This document shows, piece after piece, positions 23,976 to 44,300 of a stretch of DNA of 64,000 nt; the stretch's first letter is position 1; each line of letters starts with the position of its first letter. The stretch comes from Xiphydria camelus (lineage: Eukaryota > Arthropoda > Insecta > Hymenoptera > Xiphydriidae). The stretch lies in NCBI GenBank assembly GCA_963678675.1, contig OY783199.1:1557501-1621500 (forward strand). The letters run 5' to 3'. The position numbers were made by a program, and so were the translations under genes. The notes beneath the pieces were generated by a model that saw only the letters and a list, made by a program, of their open reading frames with translations, did no database searches and was not told the origin of the DNA.

Positions 23976-26900
23976 TTACGAAAAGTTATCATTTGTTATT
24001 TCTGGTTTCACCTTTTTTTGGGGAGAATTTGCTTGCAAACGAACGTCAGTCCCTGGTCTCTTCACTTGAGAATTGCTTTTAACCGCTGTAGTCGGATCTG
24101 CACAGAAATAGGGACGAAACAAAAATGTAGATAGGAAGTTTATTGTGTACTCTGTTTCGTATGCGCGACGGATTCGTGTTCGGGAGAAATGTCCTACAAC
24201 TTACCTTGCAACCACCTAACTTGGGTCGCTGGTCCGTAACCCTTGTCGTTTCGAGCTGCTATTCTGAAAATAATAGCCGGTTTCGTCGTGGTATCAACGT
24301 GAGCCGCACTGAGTGAACTGTTAGGCACCGAACAAGCATTGGTCGGACCGCAATAAACTCTGATGAATGCCAACTGAGTTGGAGTCGTCGCGACTGTAGT
24401 CGCTTCTCCGGCATTGTTCGATAAAGCACTTGCACTTCGTACCGCCAAATATACGGAATATTCTAAAATGGGTCCCAAATTGCTTGGCGGAGGTTCCCAA
24501 GACAATTGAGCACCGTCCGCGGATTTTGAGATTTTAATGGCGCTAGGTGCGCCGGGGAATCCTGGAAGACAGGTTTTAAATGCCGACACCTGAAAGTAAA
24601 ATAATGACATTTTTTCAGACTTCCACTTAGACTTCCCGTCCTGGTATCGCTGCTAGTTCGACGAACATACCTCGCTCCAGGCACTTCGTCCGCAACTGTT
24701 CACAGCAGCAACTCTGAATTTGTAAGCCGTTCCAGGTTCCAAAGGTATTTTGGTCCTTCCTTTGAACACATCTGCCGGTAGTGGCTGTGACGTGTCCAAA
24801 GGCTCTTCTCCGGGCAGGTAATAATGTTGAACGGTAAATGTGGTACCTTTGATCACACCCACATCATACCACTCTATTTCTTTTTTCTCTTCCTCGGTCT
24901 GTAAGCAAACGTTAACATTTCCTTAATCTCTTCTGACCTCAACCACTATGACCAGACGTTTCATTATCGCGAGCGTAAAAGTACTAACTTGTTCGGATTT
25001 CAATTTGACCCGTTGTTGCGCAGAACCCAAAGCAGCAGTAGCCAAAGTAGTCAAGGCGGTAGAATCATCCCCGATCCCCGGTCTCTTTTCGCTTTCCTTT
25101 TCGTACTTCGGCTCATTCTTTTCCCTCGTTAACGCGGATTCTTCCTTTATCATTACTTTCTCTTGTTTAACTTGCGCCGCCAAAGCGGCCAATTCCTTCT
25201 CCGCGGTGGTTACACCATTTTCCGTCGCAGCTGGTAAATCCGCTGCTTTATCTTCTTCCATCGGTTCGTCCTCGTGTTTGTGTTGCATTTCCGCAGAAGC
25301 ATCCGCTGTTGCCGATGCAGCCGTATTTAGAACTAGCGGCGGTACAGAAGTGTCGTGAATGGCATTATTATTTTTCCCATCGTCTGCATTTTTTATTTCT
25401 GACGACAATAGCCTGGATGCCTCGGAAACACTCGTCAAAGGCTCTTCGGTCTTTATATCCGGTTTCTCTTGATCCATTTTACTAGGGGACGGTGTTGGTT
25501 CGATTTTCACTGCCGAAATATCCGTCACGGAGCTAAGTTCGGCTGCCGCTTGAGATTCGGAAAGAGACGGATCTTCGGTCGCGGTAGGCGCAACGTCATC
25601 ACTCACGGATTTTGCACTCTCGCTACTTAGAATCTGTTTCAAGTTTTCCGAGTCCTCTTCGCCGTGCGATGCGATATTAGCTTCTGCTAATGGAGAACCC
25701 GTCGCCGATACTTCGGACTTTGCCAAACTTTCTTCGGGAGACGGATCATCGCCCGCGATTTGCATGTCACTCTCACGGGGTGCTGCTTCTGGCTCACTAA
25801 TGTCTGGCTCGGCGGCTATTTCATGATCGTCCATTTCCGAACTATCCGCGGGAGTTGCTTCCGCTGGCGGATCACTAGTAGAACTCGCAGGTGGTGGAAT
25901 ATTGGCACTCGAAGTGCTCGAAGAAGCGACATCTTCCGCGGCCGAAGGCTCTTCGACGTGCAATGTATTTTGCAACGCGACGGTATCCATGTCTTGCTCC
26001 ATTTCTCTGAGGCTATCCTCCGGTTCCATGGTATTTCCCGGGGCAGGCTCCCCATCTAGATCCTCGTTGTCATTTTCCTCTTCAGACAGAAGAAGATCCG
26101 AAGGGCCGTCCACTTGGGGAATCACGAAGTTGCCGTCACCATCGACTTGCATGGGTTCTTCAGCTCCCAACTGAGAAACCAAGGCAGCCGTCGACGTCTC
26201 TTCATTTCCGTTGCAATTATCTTCGACCTTCCCGTCGGCATCGCCTGCATCGCCGGTCGCTACCATGAAGGACAATCCGCCAGAAGATTCCTGAACGGGA
26301 TCTATCAGACCAGCCTCGGCAGCCAAAGCCGCCAGGGCTGCGTCCGTGGTCGCGGGACCATCCGAGGAAGTAGCTGTACATCGGAAAGATAAGATTCTGT
26401 TGACTTCTATCGAACGCTCAAAGTAGACCAAAACTACAATTATTCGATCGCGCACCTAATGAAGCGGATGGCTGCTTCTGCGAGGGAACGAACAGCATTT
26501 TATTAGCATCGATCGAATCCGAAGTAACCGCGGTGGTCACCATCGAACTACTCGTTGGCATGAGGGTAACCGTCTTGGCGCCGATGCCTCCGGACATTTG
26601 CAAGGTTACAGGTTTACTGGAAAGCGTTGTAGCCTCCTGACATAGAAAAAGATTACGCGTGCTTCGATCTCCAACGTTACGTAGAAGAAAAACAAACCGA
26701 TAAAGCGGAGGATTCAATCGGACAGAGGACACACTTACCGAAGCTTTCTGTAGTTGTGGCACGGTCACGAGTTGACTCTTTCCGGGATTGAAAATAGCTT
26801 GTTGACTGCCTTTAGTGGCGATAGTCACCGTCTTCGGAACCCCACCCTGACCCGGAACCGTAATGGTAATCGGCTTTCCAGTGGTACCGCCGCCCATGGC

Positions 26901-29900
26901 ACCGGAGGAAACCACTATCATCTTAACCCCCTGTTGATTCGTTACGTGATTCGTAGCCGACAGTGGTAAAACGTTAACAGGGGTGGTGAGATTGCTACTT
27001 CCTTGACCGGCACCGGCCTGTGAAGTAGTCACCGCCTGTACGGCTCTGAGACCAGAACCCGTCGTAACGACGATGATCTGATTGGTTCTCCCGACTAACC
27101 CGCCGTTTCCGCCTGGCTTCGTTATCATTATCGTCTGCTTCCCAGCGATATTTTGCCCCTTGCTCATCGCCACGATACTCGAAGTCTTCATCGTCGTGAG
27201 GATCTTGGATCCCGCCACGGTATTCGGATTGACGAGTCTTAGTATCGTGGGGCCTTGATTGAGAGGTTTCGCTCCGGCGGCTTGGACGGTCTTCCCGGGT
27301 ATGAGACTCACTTTCGGTACCGCGGCGACCATCCCCTGACCGGTCTTCAGGAGGTGTACGATTTGCGGCTGACCGGATAGGTTCTGACCGGGTTTCTGAA
27401 GGATTATCTGTTTGTTCTGCTGTGGGGATGCGGCGCGCAACACCGTCGCACCGGGCGCGGCGAAGCGTATCTGCTGACCCGGCTGCACGTTCTTCATTCG
27501 AATCGCGTTACTCGTCGCTTGCGACAAGATCGGTACGTTGTTCATGCTTATCTTTGGAGTCGCGGCTGCGGCGGCGGCTAGAGCTGCGATTCCGGACATG
27601 GCGGACTGCGATTGACCGGCGGTGGTCGGGGACGGGATCTGGTGATCGGTGGTAACGGGAGTTGCAGGGGTTGCCAGGGGAGAACGGATGCGAATGAGGT
27701 TCCCGGTAACCTTCGGAGTCATCGGGCTGGAAGGTTTGGACACGGCCGGAGACGGGACCGATTTTTGCGGACTCTGAGTAGGAGTTTGTATTCGAACCGG
27801 AGTCTGGGCTAAGGTTGGTCTCGCTGGTGTTAAAGTAGACGGAATGGAAGCAAGGGTCGACACTGCCGGGGAAGGTGCGGCGATCGGAGCGGGGGTCGCG
27901 ATCGGCGGTGTGGACGCGGGAGCAGCGCTCGTTGCCGCTGCCGGCGCCGGGAAGGTTCCCGTTGCCGGTGGCATGTCGTATTTTTGAATTTGTAAGACAT
28001 AATACTGCGCGGATGGTGTGGCCGTCCAGCTGACCTCCAAGGATTGCGTAGAAGCCCTCACCAACTGCACCCGCGATGGTGTCGGTGGCTTACTCACCTC
28101 TAAATACCAGAGATCTTTGCAACAGACCTGGAAGCAGATTTTCTAGTCTCGCTAGACGAAAGGATCGAGTCGTCGTATCGGCAGCGATAGGATAAAACTA
28201 ACCCTAACCTGGTTGTTCCAAGCTTTACGATATCCATCTCGTCCGGACCATACGTAAAGTCTGCTGTGAACTCCGACCGCGCAATGTCCCGCGCGAGCTC
28301 GCGGAACGTTCTCCTCGAGGGAGTCTACGGATAACTGCTCCCAAGTCAATGTTTCTAGAAATTGACGACGATTTCATTTTTCGACTATCGAGCATTTTCC
28401 ATCGTCGTGTCGTTAGTGGAGGAAGCCTTCAAAGTCACGCATTGTAGAAAAAGAGAAACTATGGTTTTGTGGAACTGTTTGCGCGATCTCTATTTTTTTT
28501 TTATTGTACTTTGAAGCGTCTCAGGAACATTTAAAGCGTTTACACATCTCTGCAAGACTACTTTACTTCGTTTTCCTGTAACGTCAATGCCGGCGAATCA
28601 TCGGATAAGTATTTCTAATTAGGGAAGGCATTTACTTTGTGGATTGAGCGATAAATTTAGATATGTAAATTGAACGGGTTTAAATGGAGCTAAAGACATT
28701 GTATCTTCTCGACCGCCGAAGATTCGTTCAGAACTATAAATACTGCACGTTTTCGATTCCAAACCGAATTAAGAACTTTACCCAGTATGGCTCGAATTTT
28801 TCCACGATTCATCTGTGCTGTGCAAACCCGATTTGATATATCTACTCAGCTGGAAGCGCGCACGCGTGCCAGTCTTGATTCGACGATGGAGTTTAAAATA
28901 ACTGAATAAAAGAACTTCCTCCCTTTGCTTTCAAATGGTGTTACCCACTGGAACCTAGTGATTATCTCTCTATCTAGTAGGTAGCTTTGTCTCACATTTA
29001 CAGGTAGAGAACCTTTTACATGGGTCGAATTGCGATCTTTGGTATAGTACGTCGTAAACTTGGGTCAAGGTTTAATTATTTCGCATTCATTCATCATGCA
29101 TACGCCTTGGCACCCTTGAAGTGACAAAGACCAAACTCGTGAACTCACCTAAATTCAGGCAGGCCAGCGTGCTTGTGCATTTCCACTCCTTTTCGTGCGT
29201 AGCTACTTTAACGTCGTCAACGACTAAGGGCACCCATCCGCCGAAGACGTACATTCGATGACCTATCAATGTGGCAGTGTGCAACGAGCGCGGTAACGGA
29301 GTAGGACCGTGCACTGCCGGTTTGTTCCAGGTCATCGAGTCGACGTCCAAGAACCACAAATCTCCCAGGCGACAACCGCTCATTCCCCCGTAAATGACCA
29401 GACAGGATTTCCCCGTGTCGCGATCGGTGTAAGCCACTCCAGTGTGAGATTCCCGGGGTGGAGGAGCGTGACCGTGTGTTTGGGGCACTTCCCAAGCGGT
29501 CACGCTATTCGGAAGAAGCTCCAGCGTGTAGAGATCGTTCAAATATCTCGGTATATTGTTCTTGGGGTCGTCGCTGTCGTTGGCCAATCCTCCAAAGAGG
29601 AACACTCTGTTGCCAATCAAGGTAAAGCTGTGACCCAATCTCGGGCATGGCGGTGATTCGTGTTTCGGCGGTTTTGGTTTCAACCTTTTCCATTCCCATC
29701 TGCTCGCTTGGAGCTCGTACAATTCGTTCGAGTATTTACCATACTCGACCATTCCACCAAACACCAGGATACGAGTGCCATCGACGACGAATCCATAGGC
29801 CGCGCAGCCAGGCGGAATATCGCCTTTCGTTGATGGTACGAACCATTGATTTGTCGCTAGAACAATATTTCTTCTCGTTAAATTGCGAAACGAACGTCGC

Positions 29901-31617
29901 TCGAATAACCGCGTCTCTAGAGCCTGGATCTGGGAGTGCAGAGTTCAGTGGTGTCGTTCGGAAAAAAATGAGGAGAGACAAGCGGAGGTAACGTCGAATC
30001 CTCGAGTTCAATTGCATCTTCTCTGCTCCTTTGCCTTCTATCGCGAACATGTTATACTTTGGAGATTTCCGAGACTAAAACCTCAAGTACGACCTCAGAG
30101 TATTCTTCGTTTAATCAATTCATTGACAATCTCACTCGCCAGTTTCTGATAGCAACAATGTTAATGGGCACAGTCACGCGGTAATCTCAGTAAGAAAAAC
30201 TCTTGGTGGGGTAAGACGAAACAAGGTTTATCTATAGTATATTATAAGAGTACTCGAGGGAATGTATGACTCAACTGGAAGTAGGAGGAAAAGCTCAGAC
30301 TGTGCCATTTAAAAATTGTGACTAAAAGTATTAAGAAAAAAGGAAAGAAATGTATTGTATCTGATTATACTTCAGAGGGGGTTTTGTAAAATAAAAGAAT
30401 AGTTTTATAAGATATTGTAATCAATTAGTGTTCCACATCTCATACATAATTATTTTTCAGATGACTTTTAATTGGCAATGAGGGTACATAATTACAGTAT
30501 AAGTACCATACATGTATATCTTCTGAAGGAGATACAGGTTTTATTTATTTCTTTTTCCTGATAAAAGTAGACTATAAGATAGAGTCTGAGGCTGTAAGTG
30601 TGCTTAGCCTATGGAATTTCTATAATTAGTAGCCAATTAATGAAGTTAATTAAATTTCTTTATTGCATAACGAATCGTTTTATTTAAACACGTATCGCGA
30701 AGATTAGCAAATTCGTTAAATGGGATGAAAAAAAATATACATCAAGTTGAACAAAATTTTCTGCAACAAATGGAAATTATGGAAAGACGAAAAGGTATAT
30801 ATATTTTCATCTTCTTCCTTTGAAAAATCCTGCATGAATTTGCATACGATTATATTATACGACGATCCGTGTTATGTAAAATCAATTACATATTGCTAAC
30901 GCCAACGTCTATGCATGCCAATGTTTCGGAAGTTCGTTTTGTCCTCAGAGTGCATATGTATACATATATTTTCTAAGAAACGCGCATAATATCGAGTGTA
31001 CGAGCATGTGTGAATCGAGAAGAAGTAACGTATACTACAGATTAGCGGACGATTGGAGGGGGGGCACGAGAAGGTTGAGGGTAGTCACCGAGGAGGGGGG
31101 TAAAGGGAGGAGTGAACGTGGAACGATGGGAAACGCAGCTCGAGTACCGCGTTGTGGTGGGAGTGTGCAGTAATGGCTGCTCCCGCGCGTACAAACACGA
31201 AAAATGTCAGATGTAGTCGCAAACCTCCCCGTACGATCGCAGAATCGTACCAGAGACGAAGATCCCGACGGTACTCGGTACTAGGAACATTTATCGCGGA
31301 CCGATTAATTTTTCGCGCGCCACGACGACGATTGAGCGATTCAAGTTTTTTCGCCAAATCCGGCCGGCGACTGTCTTGTCAACGTACGTCGCCATATTAG
31401 ATCGCGGGAATCGCTCCGAACGGCGCGTTCTAAAGAGTCGTGGGGAAGAAAATTTACCTGTATTGTAGACATGAAGCTCGTCGACTATTCCTTCGTTCCC
31501 GCCACCAAAAACGACCATAAGATCCTTTATGGCGACCGCCCGATGTCCGTGACGAGGTCTCGGCTGGGGCCCGGTCGGATTAGTGATCCGCTTCCACTTT
31601 AACATGGGTGCCGCCAT
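23976..31617 (-). CDS. Hcf: Host cell factor (HCF-1 orthologue), transcriptional co-regulator
   Basis: Nine coding exons: 31617-31458, 29856-29149, 28354-28209, 28127-26739, 26636-26456, 26373-24989, 24898-24671, 24589-24205 and 24097-23976 (1567 aa; phases agree throughout). Residues about 20-345 form the Kelch beta-propeller with repeated FGG motifs ([51 protein letters not shown]). A fibronectin-III segment follows (about 350-395), then a long S/T/P/A-rich middle, an acidic region (about 900-1270), and paired C-terminal fibronectin-III domains (about 1324-1530). The basic tail has KRP and SPQKKVK, a likely nuclear signal. HCF proteins tether transcription factors and histone-modifying complexes and act in the cell cycle. 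A Taspase-1 consensus lies at 948-954. No vertebrate-type HCF proteolytic repeats were seen. Intron 1 is 1.6 kb; the others are 81-794 bp. Confidence 0.95.
26637..26738 (-). other. Hcf: In-frame, stop-free intron 4 of Hcf
   Basis: This intron is 102 bp, starts GTAAGTGT, ends TATGTCAG, sits in phase 0 and has no stop. Retention would insert 34 residues after residue 801. The inserted residues are hydrophobic and basic, unlike the S/T/P-rich surroundings, so normal removal is likely. Confidence 0.75.
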
Positions 31618-38191
<6,574 letters not shown>

Positions 38192-38382
38192 AATGTAGGA
38201 TAAGAAGTATTTTAGTTTTTATAAAATTAATGATATTACAATAATTGAATTTTTTTATTTATAAATGAATGGTTACAAGTTTACTGTCCCTGGAAAAATA
38301 CACTTGGCTGGTTACAAGTATACCTAGAATTCCTCAGTCTTCTGTTAAAAGGCTCGTTTACAAGATGATGGTCATAAGTGAC

Positions 38383-38398
38383 TAGCGTTATCTAGTGG
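38383..38398 (+). promoter_or_regulatory. CTCF-like motif after COPA
   Basis: TAGCGTTATCTAGTGG matches the insect CTCF core TAGCGCCACCTNGTGG at 12 of 15 informative positions; the three differences are all C-to-T. A weaker relative with GCCATCTAG lies about 30 bp on (38419-38434). It sits about 190 bp after the COPA stop. This is a pattern match only. Confidence 0.2.
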
Positions 38399-41300
38399 AT
38401 GTGTTTAGAACTAAACCGCTGTGCCATCTAGCCGAATATTCAGTCCTTAGAACCCACTAGTACACTAGGTTCACTCAATTTTCGAAGGTTCAGTTCCAGG
38501 GTTTACAGTTAGATGACGCCCCTATCTAGAATTAGTCAAATTTCGAGCAAGGTACTAGGAGAACATCAGAATCGAGTTAGTTGCACCTCCGCGAGTCCCA
38601 ACGCTTCTTTCGTTTGGGATCGCAATATTTATCCATTGACGATGTTGAAAATAGTTCCAGCTTTGACCGTTGGTGAATATGGCGCTATGTGTCGAGCGGA
38701 TTGCAAATGGCCGCCGGAATTGTTCGAACGCGCGCGTCTAGTTTAACGCCGGACGAGAAATGTGTAGTATTATCGTAAAAGTTATTGCATCGCGGTATAA
38801 TTGACAAAGTGCAGTGATAAAGTGTTACGTATGGAACGATTACGCGGAAGACATTCATCGTTTTCCTGACCGCCGAGACATTTTGCAGAACACGGAAGAG
38901 AGTTAGCGGTTCGAAAACACTGCCGGCTCGAGGTTGGCAATGGTACGTGCGACCGATTTCAAAGACGACGACTTTTTCGATATTTTTTTCATCAGGTATG
39001 CTCCAGTTGATTTTAATTATGATTGTACGTAGATGGAGCGATTCGTGGTATGTCAAACGCATTTCGTTATTATTCAAATGTACAAAAAAAAACGAGCGGA
39101 CTGATGCTGCCAAACGCTAGGACATTGGTAATTTAGTGCTCCATTTAGCTAGCGATGGTGCTCTCTCATCGCAAGGTGAAGTAGAAATTAATAGGTATTT
39201 GCCATATGGGAAAAGATAAGTGACAACCTACAGTCGATAAGAGAGCAGCTGAGCTGATAATAACTTTTAAACGAAGTTTCCTTTTAATGGTATTTCTGTT
39301 TTATTCAATATTTTACTGGCTGGCAGTGTTTTTCACTGATTCAGATTTAGGGAGTATTTAGAGGCTAACTCAATGGACAATCCATCCATAAATTTTATTA
39401 ATGTTTTACGAATTAATTGTTTTTGCTCACTTTTACGGGGCAAAAAAAACATTGCACCTGTTGGTTTTTATACAGCTCAATGTTGGTAGAGTCCAGAGCT
39501 GCCCTGCGAGGGCGAGGTGTTCTAGCGAGCTGGCAAACATCTGTCTTTGTTTGACTTTGGTTAGATAAGCGCGGATGTGTACCATACGCTACCCGGATTA
39601 TATTTTCTTTCGAGCTAGACATTATGAAAAAAACTTTTAGGAGATATTTGCCAACCTCGCTCGATTAACCAAGTGAAATCTGGTGTACTTGAAATAATCA
39701 TCATGTCCTTTCTCTGTCGACGATATATTTAGCGTCCACACGAGAGTTTTATTTTCAAGAAAACGCACGAATTTCCATACTCGCGAGGGCATACAGATTT
39801 GCGAGTGTCGCTGTACGCACTCTCAGGCTGGAGAACTTGCGTACTCTCGAATATAAAACTCTCCGACTAAATTCGACTAAACGTTATACGGGCATGGCAC
39901 TCTTGTCAGCACATCTCTTTCTTTCTCAAACAAAACTCCCTTGCCTCATCCATCATAATTCGTATCGAACGTCTATCAAATACCGTTAAGAAGATTCACT
40001 TGGATTTTTCGGGAGGGGCGTTGGAGGGTAACTTTATCGATTGGTTTTTTATTATTCCAGCGACTAATTGATTCTCGAGTTTATCGTCATTCCTGAAATT
40101 AAATTTAAGAATGGTCGAGGAGCGTGCAATGCTTGACGCATATTTATGTATTTTTCTCGATCAGGAAAATTAATCGTCTTTATTACATTTGACGCGATCC
40201 TACGTAAACTATAAATTCCACTTAGCCTCGTGTCTACGGGACTGTAATTTCTAGCGGGACACGTCAATCGCGCCGCTGTTTTACGAATTCACCCCGAAGT
40301 GCAATAAGTCGACCACCCGTGGCTGTTCGGTCCAGGGGTTTTTTGCTGCGGAACAACGCGGGCGTCGCCGAGTCGGGACGCCCCCTGCGACGCCACCCCC
40401 GACGCCCCTATGTCGGCCAGTAATTGTTAACTGATCTCGCGGCTTCCTCGTTGTTTCAACCTCTCTTAATTGAATACTGGATTGGACGCCTACCGATCGC
40501 CCGTTTGTCGTTTAATCATCTGAAGCCTTCGCTAATCGAAAATGCTCGTATATATTCCATATTCTCGTCGATTATATTGACGTAACACGAACTTGCATCA
40601 CTTTGTCATTGTTTAGGTGGATGTAATATATTTGTAACAGTAGTAGGACTATCGGTGGAGCGCGGTGATAATGAAATCGATAGTGTTTCTTTTAGATGAA
40701 GGAATTATCGTTCACACGTACATACATAGGTACTTATTATATGTACCATCATTACTGGAACGTGTTAGTTGATAACGTTTTTCCATTGGTAGAAAACATC
40801 TGCTCTTCCGGGTAGGAAGTCGGGAAATAACGCTGGAATAGGGTCATTCGAAGGGCTTCAGAGTTTCAGTTGGGATCGACGGGGGGTGAATTAAAGGCGA
40901 AGACTTATCGGAATGCCTATACAACTTGTACATGTCGTTACGGTGGCTGAACTAACGCACGTGTCACCCCCTAGGTAACGATGGATATGTTTAATGTTAA
41001 TTGTTTCGATTCTCACCCTGTTTATTACCAGAAAACCGTTTCTACTCATAGCCGTAAGGAAGGATTCTACGTTAGAATGGCCCTGTAATAAATCCAGTTG
41101 AAATATAATTCAGTCTACATCCGCGTTATAGAGAGCAACAAAACGCGACGGCGTCCAATTGATAATGATTGCTTACGTTGTTCATTTTATTCATTAACTC
41201 ATTAAGGGAAAAAACTCGTTTTTCGTTGTCCAAGAATGTCGGGCATCCCTAAAACATTAGATCATCTTACGTCCACCCTTACCAAATATCGCATCCTCGT

Positions 41301-44300
41301 TAAAAGGATAAACTCAAGCAACGCGAAGTTCATATTTTCGCATTAATTCGATCGTTCCACGCCAACGATAAGCTTTCACTTGGCTACGGTCGGGCTCCTC
41401 CAGGCTTTTATCGAATATAATTTGCATTTGTCGAGCAGCAGGGGTGAAACTGGACCATTTTTACTCGACGCTTTCGAGCGATCGAACTAGTTCTCACTGT
41501 CAGGGTGAATTGTGTCTCGTAATGACCACGTATAGTGGACGGTATCCGGTAGAGCGAAAATAATTGGACATAAATCCACTGTGGCGATTCGATACGGTCA
41601 TTATGACGGAGTGTGCCGGCCATGGAGTGGTATGCAAATAAGTGGCGGAGGCATAGCTCCTGCTTCTAAATATTACGAGTACTGTATACGGTCGATCGAA
41701 CTAGGATATACCGGGGTAGAATAATAAATAGGTCAAAACACCGATGTCGATTATAAAGCATGTGTCTTTTGAGTGGACTTATATATGGAGTAATTATACG
41801 TTGGACGGTTCAAAGTACAGGTCAAAGAGAGATAATTGAATATGTAAAGAAACGAGAAATTGACCTCCTAACGATGTCGAGGGTGCGGTCATCCTTTAAG
41901 CAGGGTATCCTGGATTAGAGACCGTTCCAGCATTGCGTAATGCTACTTTTGATCATTCGAGACTTAATGTTCATATAACGAGCACTCCTTTGCAAGCGTT
42001 ACGTAATAACTTCCTAATGCCGACAAGTGCTTCTTTACGTGGGAAAGCGTTTGAAATAATTTTTAATTGCCTCCTTCTGCCTTTCATATTATTTTTAGCG
42101 ATTCGGTTACCGATAATTCACATTTTTTCAAAAATTGTCCCCACCTCTCTCCCTCTTCGAAACGTAAAGATGCTTAACGATTCTCACAGCCCCGCTCTCT
42201 CTTTTTTTTTGTACCTCAGCAACTCTGCCATCCGACGAAACGAGTCTACGAGGTTCGATAACACCTCTAATCGACTTGCTGGATTTCCCGTCGACCTCTC
42301 ACGTTTTCACACCCCCTTATGCTAGAGATGGCATTCGAGAAAGCCCCGGGAAATAAATGGAGGAAAAACTTAAAGCCGCACGTGCGCGTTCCGTATCTCT
42401 GTCGATGAATCTTAGGGCGGGAGGGGAATGGGGCCCTCATCCCCTCGTTTGCCAGTCGCCGCAACTCGTTTTCACAATTCATATGTGCTCCCACATTTTT
42501 TACTTCGTCACACCGACACGCGTCGGGGTGGATACTACATGTTTGGTGACAATCGACAGATTAGCATCGAGCATCTGCCTTATCGCGGTCTAAGATCTTC
42601 CTAGTTCATTTGGGGGTTGTTAAATTGAGACGTCGCGTCGGCCCTTTCTCACCCGATAACCGTACATCGTCACGCGATGACACACCGAAATGAAGCGGTA
42701 TTCGTTTAAGGGAAAAGCAACTAGACGGTCTAAATAGTCAGGAAATTTTATATATTACGAAAGAGTTACTTTTTAATCATTTACTTGATTCGAATACCAA
42801 ACTTGTGTCTGTAAGCGTTGTAAAATATTTGTTACTTCGTATACGAGATTTCGGATTAGCTAGTTTTCTCGAGAAATTGAATAGATCTTACGAGGAGAAT
42901 CCTCATGATTTAGCAAAACAAATTATAACCCCTGATATCGATCGCGATTTTATCGCCACAGTAGTCCATAAACGGCTCCACGAGTATCGCGCATGCACGC
43001 TGCAACGTACATAAACAGATGCATATTTATATTCCTGGCTAAACGCGTGGGACAGTGCATTAACGTATAATGTAATCCTGTTAAACGTATCGTTAAATAT
43101 TATTAGCGGGGGCAAAACTGTTGACTGCAAACTGTCCGTTCTCGTTTCCCAACGCCAAAATACACAACAGGCCGTGACGAGAGTTTGGATAAAAGGGACG
43201 CACGACGAAAGTTAGGCCTTCGGAGCTGCGTTTGATGGTCGGGTCATTTCGAGTTAACTCTGGAGGGAAGCTCGGTATTGAAGAATAAAGGGAGAAAGCA
43301 CGTCGTCATTCGAATAACGAGTCCTGCGCACGAGTGCGACTAGAGTCGGTAATGCACTCTGCACATATTTAGTCCAATCTGCGATAAGTAAATGTGCACC
43401 CGCGGCACATAGGTGCTCGAAGCGTGTTTGTGTGTATAGGGAAGGCAGGCGTTATTCCCAGAATTATTATCAAAGGGGTTAACGCGATATTAGTAATCCG
43501 AGCGTGACGACCAACTGTGCGTTCGCAATGTCGTACACGAGTAACGATGCGCATCGAGCACCGTTGTGAAGTGTCGTTGGCCGACCCCATCAGTCGCTCA
43601 TATCGAGCGTCTCTCCATTGTCAGTTCAATTCACCGTGTGGAACTTTTGTGGAATCGCGGGAGAACGAGTCAGCGGCGACACGTTTTTTCTTCAACGCGA
43701 TATTTTTAATTCACCGCGTTCGTTCCGATTCCCTCCCCTCCTCGACCCGGCCTCGCTGTCATCTCACTCGCATAGAAAAAATAACGCGGCACTCGCCACT
43801 CCCGTACGCTTAGATGAATGGTTACGCGAACGGCAACCCGCGGCGCGTTAAGTAACGAATTCGTTTGAAATAATTGTCAGGGTTTAAAATTGCGGAGCGA
43901 AATGACGGTGAAGCGCTGTCATTTCTCCCGTGAAATAATCTGTGACGCGAGCGTGCAAAAGTATACCCATGGCTGACGCGAGTGACGGAAATCGACGATG
44001 ACGTAGCCTACGCGCTCCGGTTGTTCAGGCGGTGAATATTTGTCGATGCTCGGGTGCTGTTAAATTTGCATAATTTCCGAATCTGCTTGCCGCGTGAAAC
44101 GACGATACGACGAGGTGACGCGACACATAGGTGTACCTACCCCCGAGCCCTCCACCCCTGGTCTCTCTACCCCGTCATCCCGGCGACTCTACCGAAAGAT
44201 ATTAGGGTTTAAACGGCTGGAAAATTGTCCAAACAGCTCCGCCGCGTAACCTCGTCATCGTTCGTGAATTATGCGCGCAGGATTAATCTTCCCTTGGCGT

